The translations under genes were made by a program, and so were the position numbers. Shown one piece after another: positions 1 through 14,081 of a DNA stretch of 64,000 nt. The DNA is from Gerris lacustris (Eukaryota > Arthropoda > Insecta > Hemiptera > Gerridae), in the NCBI GenBank assembly GCA_951217055.1, contig OX578284.1:25384187-25448186 (forward strand). Reading direction: 5' to 3'. The notes under the pieces were generated by a model. That model saw only the letters and a program-made list of their open reading frames with translations. It was not told where the DNA came from and made no database searches. Numbering within the stretch: position 1 is the first letter of the stretch; each line of letters starts with the position of its first letter.

Positions 1-43
1 AGGAAGCTATGTGCCACACTAATTGGCATACTATTTTATTATC
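1..43 (-). repeat. Terminus of repeat family R1, cut by the window edge
   Basis: Read on the minus strand this ends in CCAATTAGTGTGGCACATAG followed by CTTCCT. The same terminal motif occurs on the plus strand at 10549, 23551 (degenerate) and 41412 and on the minus strand at 43630-43663. The orientation means the rest of the element lies to the left of the window. R1 is a label used only here; I do not recognise the family. Confidence 0.6.
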
Positions 44-2054
44 TTATAATTCTATAAAAATAGTCATAATCGTCGGTATTAGTGCGTAAGAATGTTTTTA
101 CATCTTCTCTTTAATTTATTCTTTGCATAAACATAATCTATATATGATTTTGAGATAAATTAAACATTTTTATAATATAATTCCGAATCAAATTAATACT
201 GAAAATTAAAATAAAATAATTATAAACATTGGTAATTGCAACAATATTTTTTATGTACGCGCATATAAAGGTGTGGTAGGCAAAATATTGGACAATATAA
301 TATATAAACAGCCTTATTCGTTAATATATAAACGCCGACGCCAACTTCCTATATTATTTCTTTGAAATTGAAATTGCTTCAGATTCAAACATCTGATCCA
401 ATTTCCAACCTCGTCTCACAAGATTTATTGATACCATTTGTTTGATCAGATAAGAAGTACGAAAACTAGTTAGGTAGTAATTCCAGTCCAGTGATCAAAT
501 CGACAAATCGATATGTGCATCATTGAACACCAATAATTGTTCGTCGATAAGCAATTACAGTTGTATAGGTATTACCTATAGGTATTATAAATTTCAACTT
601 TATCCTTCGTACTACTTTTTAGATGAGCATAGGGATTCTGTAAGAATATACCTTCTTTATCTCACTCTAAGATTTCCCAATTTTATTTTATTTTCTCTTC
701 TATAACTAGTTTTCTGTCTGTTTGGTGATATTTATAGTTTTCTTCTCCTACCTGGAATGAGACTTAAACTTTAGAACCACGTTTCAAGGGTGCCATGATG
801 TGACCAGTCCAGTTCCATTTTCCTTCGCATGATTTGGATTAAACATTGATTGCCTCTTTTCTCTCAGTATTGTATTTGGAATCATATCAGACCAAATTAT
901 ATCTGGAAGCAGTTATGTGTTATCTGGATTTGTATAACTTTCCACACTTCACTAATTCATAAAGGAGCACCTTCTTTACAGAATTTACTACATCAATGCA
1001 AAGGCAGCATTCCCCCAAATATGACTGGTACCGAAAGCAAATGAGCTTTAATTAAAAACCAAGCTTAAATGCTTGGTTTAAATTTAAAGATTATATATTA
1101 GAGGACTATATTTGAGCTTTATAACCAATATCTAGTTACAAAATGACACTTTTTAATAGCTGTCTGGTTTTAGACTTTTTGTTTGTATTGAAAGTAAACA
1201 TGTAAAGATAGTAAATAACAAACCTTATTACAAGTTCAATTAATCAGTATATTGTCAAAATCCCTAAATAAAATATAATATAAAATACAGACCGACTTTG
1301 TGATTTTAAAACGTTTATTTTCTGCACTTAATGTATTATTTTGTTCCGCGCAAGTTCCTTGAGTTACTTGATAAATTAGATAATTTGGACTTAAGAACAG
1401 AATTTAAGTGGAAGAAGGTCTATTGCCTCTGATAATATTTTAGTTTATTAATGTACACCGTTTACATGCTGGGTTGTTTAGCTTGTTTGACCATCTTTTT
1501 GCTTTGTATCCTTTATTTTTCTATTTACTTTCTCTGACATAAGTTATTATTATTTTCCTATTTACTATCATCATCTTAATTGGACGCTTAAATTATTGGT
1601 CTCTACTTATTCTGACTATCCAAACGCCAACCCCCCTTTAGGGACTTTTGCTATCTGTCGAGGCAAATAAAAGGTTCCTGAAAATTAGCCTAAAAAACGT
1701 AATTTAAAAAATAATGGAGCTTTCTTTAAGGGCTCTTTATTTATTCTTCAATTATAGAGATTAGGCCTATTAGGAATAATTAGAATCTGCAGACTTTCCG
1801 AGCCAGCTTTAAGCTCCCTTTGGGCCAATTAATTATTATTTTATTTTTACGCACATTATTATTGTCATTGCTTAGAGTGCGAATATTATGTTTTATAGAT
1901 CCCACGAGACCAAAATACGTTTAGTCTTTTTTGTTAGTGCAAAAAAGGAAATATGACACTAAGAAAAAACAAACAATTTGCATGTACATATCTATGAATC
2001 ATATACAGAAATTAATTATTAAAATAAAATGTGAACGCTTTATAAAAACTTTAA
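44..2054. other. AT-rich DNA, no gene seen
   Basis: No recognisable gene, RNA gene or repeat. The open frames (60-75 codons) have no domain, signal peptide or plausible splice context. A short pyrimidine/AT mix dominates. Confidence 0.6.
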
Positions 2055-3850
2055 TCTATATATATAAAATTAAAGTTTTGTTTGTACATTGGTCAGAATT
2101 GAAAAATGTTTGGACACATTTTCATTTTATACATTCCAAAAACCGAATTCGGCCTTAAATATTTTTGTGTGTGTATGTGTAAGCGCCAAACTGGCTAAAC
2201 GAAATCGATTTTTTTTTTTCATAGGTGAGCGCATTTATAAAAAAATAAATAAAATTAATAACCTAAAAAATTAAGTTGACCCACTATTACCAAATCCCAC
2301 AGACTCGCTAATTAACATGTTTGGGTACTTCTAGACCACCTAAAGACTTACGGTTTTTACGTTTGGCCGGAAATTGGCCCACACCGACTTGAAAAATCCG
2401 GAAAGTTAAAACATTTTATTTTCACCACCTTAAAAAATAAAAGATGGTGGACGCAACTTTAAAGTTTTCTTGGAGGCTTATTACGGCTAAATGGTATGTC
2501 GTATCGAAAAGCAGATCGCACCAGCAATAACTGATTTTAGAAGATCAACAACTTTAAACCTATTTTTTGTCGTACCTTTATCGATTCTAACTTAAATAGA
2601 GCTAATTTTTTTAAAAAAATATATATTTTGACTTTGAGCTCTTATGGCGTCCGCACTTGTTGATAAATTTAATTTTTTGTTGGGGTGCTTAAACCAAACA
2701 CTAATGCTCTTTAAATCGAGTATTTATTATTTTATTAATTTGTTCTAGAACTAGAGTTATTAAATATTTACTGGTGCAACTGCCATATTGAGAGAAGAAA
2801 CTGGTAATTAAATTAGTGCACCACCATGGTTGATGATTGTTTAATCACTTCCCAGTCTTAATTGGTTTTGACTACGTTTATTTTCTTATATATTAGATCT
2901 TTTTTTTAGCATTTGTTATTTATTACTATATTAATTATATTTTTTTGCATATGTACAGGGTGACCGGAAGTTAACCAGCCAAACTTCATGGTTAGTTACT
3001 ATGGTCAAATTGGAACAAAAAATGTCGAGTAAGCATATGCCCATTTCTCAATAGTTCTCGAGATATCGATTTATTTCTTTTTTTTAAGTGTTTCACGAAA
3101 AGTTTAAAAAAATGCCTAATATCTCAAAAACTAAATGAGATAGAGAAATTAGGCTAAGTAACAAGTTTAAAGAGCATAAAAAAAACTTTCAGAGTCACTC
3201 ATTTATTTTCAAATTATAAGCTGCTTAGCATCTTTTAAGTGCGGGTTCATTTGAAAATTTGATTTTTTAAAAAATCGACCACGAAATTCCTAAGCTTTCT
3301 ACTCTTAACTGAGGGATGCTAGAAGTGTGGCAATTTCAGGAAAAACTTCTGCATTTCATAAGCTTTCAAATGGTATAATTAAAGTTTAAGACCAATGGAC
3401 TAGTTTTTGAATTATGTTAGCCTAATTTCTCTATCTCAATTAGTTTTTGAGATATTAGGCATTTTTTTAAACTTTTCGTGAAACACTTAAAAAAAAAGAA
3501 ATAAATTGATATCTCGAGAACTATTAAGAAATGGGCATATGCTTACTCGACATTTTTTGTTCCAATTTGACCATAGTAACTAACCATGAAGTTTGGCTGG
3601 TTAACTTCCGGTCACCCTGTATAAATAGACTCCAAATTACGATTTGGAAAGTATTATATTCTTAGTAATGGAATGAATGATGTATAATATAGTCCTTATT
3701 CTATTCCTAAGGCCTTTGAGAAGAAGGCTTTGGAAACAAAACTATTTAGGCATTTAATTTAATTGCTAGGCTTACATGATAAAACATAATAGGAAACATA
3801 GCCACTAATACCTAGCATAAGCCCCGCACGGTGCGCAGGGTAAAGGCTAG
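2055..3850 (+). mobile_element. Helitron-type non-autonomous element
   Basis: Helitrons are rolling-circle transposons that insert between A and T, start with TC and end with CTRR preceded by a small hairpin. Here A2054 is followed by TCTATATATATAAAAT. The other end is CTAG at 3847-3850 followed by T. Ten bases before that end is a hairpin (CCC-CGCA, loop CGG, TGCG-CA-GGG) around 3823-3840. No Rep/helicase frame is present, so the copy is non-autonomous. Removing the nested foldback at 2956-3619 leaves about 1.13 kb. The pairing of this start with this end is inferred from order and orientation; the ends themselves are visible. Confidence 0.65.
2956..3619. mobile_element. 664-bp foldback MITE, Tc1/mariner-like ends, nested in a Helitron
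   Basis: The left end CAGGGTGACCGGAAGTTAAC is mirrored by the right end, and both are flanked by TA (2954-2955 and 3620-3621), the target duplication used by Tc1/mariner transposons. Matching arms run inward for about 190 bases each, covering the ATCTCGAGAACTATT-like and TTAAACTTTTCGTGAAACAC segments, with further partial symmetry towards the centre. There is no transposase frame. Arm similarity suggests a fairly recent insertion. It lies inside the 2055-3850 Helitron and so is younger than it. Confidence 0.85.
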
Positions 3851-4316
3851 TTACCTATAAATAAATAAACTAAGTAATTTTAAATATCATTTTATTTTGG
3901 TATTTTTGGTTATATTATCATTAATGGCCTTTTTTTTTTTTAGCATAAATAGCTTTAAAGAAAGGGTTTTCCAATGGCCATTTTGATTCAAGATGACGAC
4001 CAAGTTCTTTCGCTAACAACATTAGCTCTCCTCCTTTGAAACTTCGTATTTGGTATGCTAATTTCTTTAATAATACTATTGTCTGCCAAAACAGGGTTTT
4101 CTAAAATTTAATCACTATGGGGGAAATTAGGTGCAAAGAAAATAAGAAAGGGAATTGAGCTCTTTTGTTCTTCTGAAGCTAGGAAGTTAATACTTACGAA
4201 AGAGTTTCACTTAAGGTGTAAGCTCCTATTAATGAAGTTATTTCCATTTGAACCCAGGACACGGAAGAATGATTAAATGTTGTCCTCGGCTTTTCCCACC
4301 ACAGTGAAGATTTGAT
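3851..4316. other. AT-rich DNA, no gene seen
   Basis: Unremarkable sequence between the Helitron end and the AGGTGGTT tract. It contains a poly-T run near 3929 and nothing coding. Confidence 0.55.
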
Positions 4317-4745
4317 TTTTTATTTATTTTTTTAAATTTGGAATTTTTTTTTGGAATTGGTTCGAGCCACACCAAACACCTCAAACCAATCTCCAACCTT
4401 ATCGAATCACCTCAAAAACTTTTTTTTTTTTGGAATTTGTCAAACCACGTCAAGGTCAGAGGTGTTTTGAGATGATTGGAAGTAGTTTGAGGTAGTTGGA
4501 GATGGTTAGAGGTGGTTCGAGGTAGTTGGTGTGGTTCTAACCTCATCATACAACCTCTACCACCTTAAAATACCTCAAACTATTTTTTTTTTTTTTTTAA
4601 ATTAGAACCTCCAATCATTTTATTGGATTTTTTTTTGAGAAATATGTATTTGGATTTCTTGAGGTGGTTCGAGGTGGTTAGAGCCACACCATCCACCTCG
4701 AACCATCTCCAACCACCTCTTACCACCTCCAAGCACAACCAAAAT
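4317..4745. repeat. Degenerate AGGTGGTT / AACCACCT tract in both orientations
   Basis: Short units such as GAGGTGGTTCGAGGTAGTT and, on the same strand, CACCTCGAACCATCTCCAAC alternate across about 430 bases, separated by four T-runs of 8-16 bases. About 4360-4410 and 4690-4735 carry the C-rich sense; 4455-4535 and 4660-4680 carry the G-rich sense. The tract can fold on itself in several registers. It is a degenerate simple repeat with strand switches; no known satellite family is recognised. Confidence 0.75.
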
Positions 4746-6779
4746 AACTGATCCGCAATTGGTTGAAGATCAGTTATTATCTATCACATTATGGAGCACA
4801 TAATATTATGCTAAGTATCGGACCCAGATTATTTTTAGTCTGTGACCTTTGGATCTAAACACAACTTCTATTGCATCTCGGAAATTCAATTTCGTTTATC
4901 AAGTCTTGACTATTTTTTATTATTTGATTTTATTGCTTATGATCCATGATCTCGTAATTAAATTTAGTTTTAAAAATACACATATCTGCTTAATTTCATT
5001 AACCAGGACAGAAACCATTTGTATGGTGGGAAATAGGTAAAGTTTTAAAGGGGAATGTTTCATAATAACAGTCAAAGTGGGTAAAGGGTGAAGGTAAAGT
5101 TGAGCCGCTAAGTTACTGGCTTGGACAGTTGGCAGCTTCTTAGAGCAAACTCTCAAACTAACTCAAGCTTTAGCCTGCTCGCTAATCAGCCTGTTTAATA
5201 ATCTTTCACGCAGTGATTAATCGATCCGAAAGTTTAAGGGCGGCTTTGTACTTTACTAACAGATTTTAAATAAGTTCTCCTTCAGCCTCAACGTAGATTT
5301 TATTATTAATTCAAAAAGGCCACTTTGTCTCAAATTGTCACGAAGGCACTCAAATTAAAAAAGTTTATTTTTTTACACTTCTTAACTCACTTTAAATTTT
5401 CCATTAGAAAGGTTGCCAATTAAAAACTTTTGAAAATTTGAAATGTAAATTATTTTAAGTTTCCTTCTCGCAGAGGTCTTTTTAATTTGTAAGTATAGTC
5501 ACTACTTAAATTTTTTTCCGCTTCTTTACTTCTAGAACTTTGACAATTTTTCCTCGCTTGGCCAGTTATTATAAGATAAAATATATGAACAAATAATAAA
5601 GCTAGTTATTTTTTAATTTGAAATTTTTGTTTAGGAATATTGGACCTTAAGGTGGTTAGAATCAATGATCTGATAAACTAGATTTAATAGTACCAACCGA
5701 AGAAAATATAAGTATTGTTACTAGTATGATCTAAGAGATTATTTGTATTGCAACAGAAAAATAACTTACAATAAACAGGTCAAGTTTGTGCTAGTCAGCT
5801 CACAGCGAGGGTCCGAAGGCAACAGAGTATTGTTTAAGAACATAGTACCTATTGATTGTTTCTTTGTAGTATAGTAGCAACACTTGAAAACTTATTCAGG
5901 TGGGCTTGAGTTGATAAAAATTTCGCTTTCACTGGTTGACATAGGTTGTAGCCAACTAAACATTATACAGCTTCTTGAGCAGATATTTCAGAGACATCAA
6001 TAAGAAACACATTTGAAATTGTCCTAAAACTTTCCTTGACTTTTTTTTTAAATATCTTTTAGAATAAATTCCTTTGGAAATAAACATTTTTTTCCCTTTA
6101 CAATTTTAATAATAGAATTTAATATCAAAATAATTAACAATAAAAAACTAAGTCTCCCCTGTGAGTCATAAAGGGAGGATTCGTTTTATTTATATAACTG
6201 TCTTTGATTGTAATTTTAAATCCAAAAAAATTAGAAAACGTTGTTTGAAGTAAAATGTGGCGAAGTTTTTGTTTTATATTGTGTTGTATATTTGATTTCG
6301 TTTCTGTACCAATTCATCGTTTTCGCCTTTTTTCCTTAAAAATTGAGTTTTTCATATCCTCCCCTCAATTTTTTTTATGTACCTGGTATCATTTTATTTA
6401 ATTAAAACTCATCGCTTCAGATAAATGTCCCTTTTTACACACTATATTTGTTTTGTGATAAAAGATAATCAAACTTATTATAAGTTTTTCTTGTAGTATT
6501 AATTTATAAAAAGTAACATAGTTGTTATAGACCTTATACTGTAATGTGACGTGCTACCGTTAATTAAATTTAATATATTATTTCATAGACATATAAAAAA
6601 TATGTAGGTATTTTAAAAGAGAGGATATATTTTTTAACATAATAATTTCTATTTTTAATCTGCAAATTTTCGTTTCTTAGCCTCTTTAAGAACAGATAGA
6701 AAAGATAAGGAAAGGACATAATAGGAAATAAACAGTAACAGAAATCAATTATCATTGTTTAGAAGAAGGGGTTTGAAAC
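4746..6779. other. AT-rich DNA, no gene seen
   Basis: No repeat, RNA gene or coding stretch recognised. The 60-78 codon frames here lack any recognisable motif. Confidence 0.55.
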
Positions 6780-7064
6780 AAAATAATCCTACCGCGGGGT
6801 TCCGCAAGCCGAGCGAATTTCTATTGGAAATTTGTGGTTCAATGTTGTGCAGTTTAAACTTCCTTCATAACTACTACCATTGTGTGTATTATTTTAAGTT
6901 ACGATAATTTAAAAGATTTTTTTAGTTGGATTAGGGTTTTTAGAATATTGTTTAGTTAAACATAATCGTAGTAGTTTAAAAGAAGTTTAAACTGCACAAC
7001 ATTGAACTACAAATTTCCAATGGAAATTCGCTCGGCTTGCGGAAACCCGTGGTAGGATTATTTT
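6780..7064. mobile_element. 285-bp foldback element (MITE-like)
   Basis: Left arm 6780-6863 and right arm about 6980-7064 are near-perfect reverse complements: AAAATAATCCTACC at the edge, then CGCAAGCCGAGCGAATTT, then GTTGTGCAGTTTAAACTTC. About 115 AT-rich bases separate them. No transposase. The superfamily is not assigned because no clear target duplication is visible. The inner motif TCCAATGGAAATTCGCT recurs at 7999-8015, suggesting a related fragment nearby. Confidence 0.8.
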
Positions 7065-7070
7065 AAATCA

Positions 7071-7797
7071 TTGGTGACTCATCAGGAGGGGTTAACGACG
7101 TCATAAAGATCCCATTTTCAATAGGGATCCTCATCACAACGAGCTTGATTTTTCGGTGCAAGTTTTATTTTGAAACGTTAATTCGTTCGAGAGCTCGAGA
7201 GCTATCGTGCTTACAAGTAATCAGCAAGAAATTGTTGTTATTACTATTATTATTATAAAATTATTATTTGAATCGCTATGGTAACTCATTTTATGGATTC
7301 AGGATCTTAAAAAACATATGAAGCGATACCTCACTTGATTTTTTGTATTTTTTTAATCTTTGCTGACTCATCAGGAGGGGTTAATGACGTCATAAAGATC
7401 CCATTTTTTTAGGGGACCCTTATCTCAACGAACTTGATTTTTCGGTTCAAGTTTTATTTTGATACGTCAATTCGTTTGAGAGCTATCGTGCTCACAAGAA
7501 ATCCGCAAGAAATTGTTGTCATTACTATTATTATTATTATAAAATTATTATTCAAATCGCTATGGTAACTCATTTTTTGGATTCAGGATCTTAAAAAACA
7601 TATGAACCGATACCTCACTTGATTTTTTGTATTTTTTTTAAACTTTGCCGACTTATCAGCAGGGGTTAATGCCGTCATAAAGATCCCAATTTTTTTAGGG
7701 GATCCTCATCTAAACGAGCTTGATTTTTCGGTGCAAGTTTTATTGTGATACGTCAATTCGTTCGAGAGCTATCGTGCTTACAAGAAATCCGCTAGAA
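7071..7797 (+). repeat. Tandem repeat, ~287-bp unit, about 2.5 copies
   Basis: Units begin at TGACTCATCAGGAGGGGTTA (first near 7071) and recur near 7360 and 7645, giving spacings of 289 and 285 bases. Each unit contains GACGTCATAAAGATCCCA, GAGCTTGATTTTTCGGT, CGAGAGCTATCGTGCT and an ATT-rich stretch. The third copy stops at AATCCGCTAGAAATA where the (TA)n tract begins. Copies differ by a few substitutions and short indels, so the array is moderately old. It abuts the 6780-7064 foldback. Confidence 0.9.
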
Positions 7798-7806
7798 ATA
7801 CATATA

Positions 7807-7808
<2 letters not shown>

Positions 7809-7891
<83 letters not shown>
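7809..7891. repeat. (TA)n microsatellite, ~83 bp
   Basis: Uninterrupted TA dinucleotides directly after the last partial 287-bp unit. Confidence 0.98.
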
Positions 7892-7894
<3 letters not shown>

Positions 7895-7985
7895 TTTGTA
7901 AAACCTATTTTTTCGTGATCAGGGACCCATGAAACGTATTTTGGCCACAATCCCGGCTCAAACTCCCGCCATGCCAGTGGCTCTA

Positions 7986-8017
7986 TTAGCGAATTTTTTC
8001 CAATGGAAATTCGCTAA
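7986..8017. repeat. Short perfect inverted repeat
   Basis: TTAGCGAATTT and AAATTCGCTAA are 11-base complementary arms around a 10-base centre. The right half matches the arm of the foldback at 6780-7064. Confidence 0.75.
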
Positions 8018-9675
8018 AAACAAAGTGGCAAAGTTACATGGGGTGTTCAAATTGAGTTTAACAATTATCTGGTGTTGTGCGCGGACGATTGGTAAGTGTA
8101 TGTATATACACTCTTCTAGCTCATTACTCAATAAATATAAATCACACTTATTCCAACATAAAATTCTATTAATGACAGTTTCTATTAGAAAGCGCGTTAT
8201 AATATAATATAAACTTTTGTCAAGCCGGTTTTTCTATTAGCCTGGACAGGGGTAAAGAACCCTTCTTTATTTCTGCATTAAACTCTGCCGATATAAACAT
8301 TTCAAGTTTCTAGAATTGCTAGAAGTGCCTTAGAATTATGATATGTCAGCCAATTTTTATATCAATGACAAAATTATCCTTATATTTAGACTCAAATATC
8401 TTATGAAATAATATGGATAAAGGTGTGAAATTTATATTTCTGGTTCAGTATGTAGTGAACTCTAACTTAAAATTAATTTTACAGGTCTAAGTATCTTTAA
8501 TGAGATAGAGATAGGGTCAAAATGCCTTGAGTTGATTCCAGTAGAGTATAATACGGTTACAGTTGTGTTCGACTTAGCCAGGGCAAGAATCGATTGACCC
8601 CAGATTGTTAGAAAAGATTTTAACAGGTCTAAAAAAGTACAACGACATAATGTACAGTTAAAAATTGTAAAATACTCGTGTTATAAGGAAATTATGACAA
8701 AAACCTTGCTTGTAATTAATGAAGATTTATAAAATTACTTTTGTTTAAAATGTACCCTTTTTTCTTTTTATTGACTAACACAACATTTAAGAAGAAGCAG
8801 GATAATTTATAAAAGTAACTATTTTTCTAAAAGTGTATTATTTTAGATTTTTTTTATTACATGTATTGGCAACCCGATCTCGGGGACACACAGTATATAT
8901 TTCTAAAGAATAATGTTATTTTAAAAACCCGAATTTTATTTTTCTCGATTATTAAGTTGGGTATTTTTAAAAGGAATTTGTTTTTCCTTCTTTTGCCCTT
9001 GTTGAAAATGGTAATTGGCTTTTATGTTTACTTTAAGAATATATGATCTCAAATTTAAACACTTTTTTATTATTATTTCTATATTCGAAATACTTTTTAG
9101 TTATTTTTTTTATTTTTTAAATCTTTTATACCGTCCTTAAAACATAGGCATGAGGAAATTGGTGCTTCAAACGATTCTTTCCTTTTTCCTTAATGACGGT
9201 TTCATCTCTTTGGTTATTTGCTTGAAAATACCTTGTAATACTAGAGCGTTTTACTCTGTCCTCTAGAGAATTTCCGAGAGTTCCTAGGTGACCTAAAGGT
9301 CCAAAAGGGTGACCCAAGGGTCTCTGGAGAGTGTAAACCTTTTTGCCTTGTGATCTCCCTTCCCGACAATTTACACAAGCCCCCAGGTCAAAGTGACACA
9401 GACCACAAACGTTTTCAATTAAACCAATTCCCCTCTTACTTTTTGAAAAATGGAACCAGTGAGCGAAAATTCAGTGTTCTCAAAGCTTGTTTTCTAAGGA
9501 TCTGTATCCTGCTTTTGAAGCATTAAATTCATAGCAAAAATAGCAAATACATCTGAAGCAAATACTACTTTATTATTTAAGTCCAATTTCTCTACTTGAA
9601 TAATCAAGAATGATTATAGTGATATTATTTTTATATTGGAAGTTATAGGATTTGATTTTTTAATATTAAATATAC

Positions 9676-9676
<1 letters not shown>
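8018..9676. other. AT-rich DNA, no gene seen
   Basis: No gene or repeat recognised. The stretch 9280-9420 is somewhat GC-richer but stays open for only 63 codons on the minus strand and shows no motif. Confidence 0.55.
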
Positions 9677-9772
<96 letters not shown>

Positions 9773-9773
9773 G
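9677..9773. repeat. Compound (AT)n(AG)n microsatellite
   Basis: About 68 bases of AT followed directly by about 28 bases of AG. Confidence 0.98.
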
Positions 9774-10434
9774 CAAGAGAGAAATAATTGCGATACTAAT
9801 AAAATTCGATTTTAATATCTTGATGAATTTACACATTTTAAGGTCCCCTGACTCCTTGTTTTTTTGTATTTTATGTAGCTCAACAACATAACTGATTTTG
9901 ATGAAATGTAGTATTAATTTTCAAGAAAAAAAAAAAAAAAAAATCTATTGAGTAGAACCACATTATTTCGAACAATAAGGGTTAAAGGATGTTCGTTTTA
10001 ACGAAAGGCCTGTTAAAACTAAATTACATTGGTGTCAATGAACGTAAAAATGAAAGTACAGTAATTAGACTATTTTATACATCAAATCTAAAACAGCCTT
10101 AAACATTATATGTCATTAAAAAATATATGTACGCAACTATATTAATCTTCTGGACAAGTAGTTTCTGGTTTTTATGTTAATAGTTTACGTTTATTGGTTT
10201 AAAAAAATAATTAATTTTTTTCTCGATTTGCCAGCTTCTTATATCTTTAGTTAATTACTGATGGAGGTGCTATATTACTTGTTTCCCCTCAAGGTCAATT
10301 TTTATGATATTTCTAGGGTGCCTTACCTTTATAACACATATTTCTCCGAGAGTATACAAGCTAGAGTGATATTTTTGGTATTGTTGGAAACCTAAGAAGA
10401 AGATAAAAAGTTTCTTCCCTTTAAGAATAATGCT
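9774..10434. other. AT-rich DNA, no gene seen
   Basis: Contains an A-run near 9926-9942; otherwise nothing recognised. Confidence 0.55.
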
Positions 10435-10548
10435 TTTTAAATCCGCGTTTTCCAACCCTATGGTCGTGACCAAAAATAGGGTCGTAACATAATATTTTAG
10501 GATCGGGAACAATATTTTAATTCATATATAAATTATTTCAAAAATACT

Positions 10549-10590
10549 CTGGCAATTAGTGTGGCACATAGCTTCCTCGCTCTAGTATGC
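10549..10590 (+). repeat. R1-family terminus inside the hAT element
   Basis: GGCAATTAGTGTGGCACATA then GCTTCCTCG matches the plus-strand R1 end at 41412. No partner end is seen nearby, so this is a fragment. Confidence 0.6.
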
Positions 10591-10764
10591 AAAGAAAAGA
10601 TCAGTTTAAGAAATAAAAATACCTTGATAAATTAGTCTTTAATTAGAACATTTTTCGTAGAAACAAAGCCTCCAACATGCGCCAAATGTTAGCGCACATA
10701 TAATTAATTCAATAAAGAAATAACACAAATACCAAATCGTAGAAACCGCTATATTTACAGTTTT

Positions 10765-10905
10765 TTTTTTCAATTTTACCTCCCTCAAAACTATAAATAA
10801 CACAAAATAAAACGTAACAAAAATTAATCTACTATTCAAGAGCTTTTCAACGATATACATCATATTATAAAAGATTAACTTTGACATTTGTACCCCTGTA
10901 CTTTG
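10765..10905 (-). repeat. Helitron-interior fragment
   Basis: On the minus strand this shares, in the same order, the GGTACAAATG-like motif, the AGAGCTTTTCAACGATAT-like motif and a GGAGGTAAAATTG-like motif with the inside of the Helitron at 39760-39915. The same series occurs in minus orientation at 52130-52260. Similarity is by eye. Confidence 0.45.
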
Positions 10906-11697
10906 AATTAACAAAATTATATTTTAAAAAAAACAAACAATGCTAAAGGACATTCATTTAACTAAGAAATAAATATAAATAAAAAACCTAATAACAAAAA
11001 AATATTATTTAATCCCTTTAAACTACAACAATATTATAAATTGGTACAAAAGTACGTGTACAAAATTTGTTAAAAATAAACAAATAAAATAGCTTTAATG
11101 CACATATCAAGGCCTTTCAAATGATATACGACTCAATATTAAAAACCAAAAAAGTGGTCACGTGACCGGCGAACGGGAAAAAGTTTACTCTCATGTTCTC
11201 TGCAAGTAGGATGAACTAATGAAATAAAATATACTCAATTTAAAGAGCATTAGTTTGAGATTCAATCGCCGCAATCAGAAATGAAATCGGCCAACTATTA
11301 TAGAAACTATGGCCATTCAAAGACAAAAATGGAAAAAAATAAAACCAAAAAATAACAAAATTATCACCGACAAAAACTCATAGGACTAAAGTTGTAGATC
11401 TTTTAAAATGAGTTACCGCTAGTGCTATCCGTTTTCTAATACGACTTACAGTTTAGCCGCAATAAGCCCCCAAATCAGCTTAAAAATCAAGTCGGCCATT
11501 TTAATTTTTTTAAGGGGGAAGGAGGGGGAAAAGTGAACTTTTTATAATTATTTTGGTTCACAATATGGACGTTGTATATCCCTGCACTTTAGGGTATGCA
11601 ATATGCAATACACCATATTGAAAGTAGGGTCGCGAAAATGTAAGAAGACATTTATAGGGTCGCAGCATTAAAAAGGTTGGGAAACGCTGATTTAAAT

Positions 11698-14079
<2,382 letters not shown>

Positions 14080-14081
14080 TA

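Larger units (their letters stand above)
10443..11689. mobile_element. hAT-type element, 1247 bp, with nested fragments
   Basis: hAT transposons have short termini of the CAGNG type and make 8-bp target duplications. The left end CCGCGTTTTCCAACC and the right end (read inward on the minus strand) CAGCGTTTCCCAACC match, followed by the gggtcg(c/t)gacc-like subterminal motifs typical of animal hAT elements. Flanks are TTTTAAAT (10435-10442) and ATTTAAAT (11690-11697), 7 of 8 matching. No transposase frame is visible, and the inside carries an R1 terminus (10549) and a Helitron-related piece (10765-10905). It is a non-autonomous or decayed copy, a relative of 56239-57614. Confidence 0.75.

Noticed and set aside
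7929..8207. 92-codon frame
   Set aside because: No recognisable domain, includes a repeat-derived hairpin, and starts directly after a (TA)n tract.
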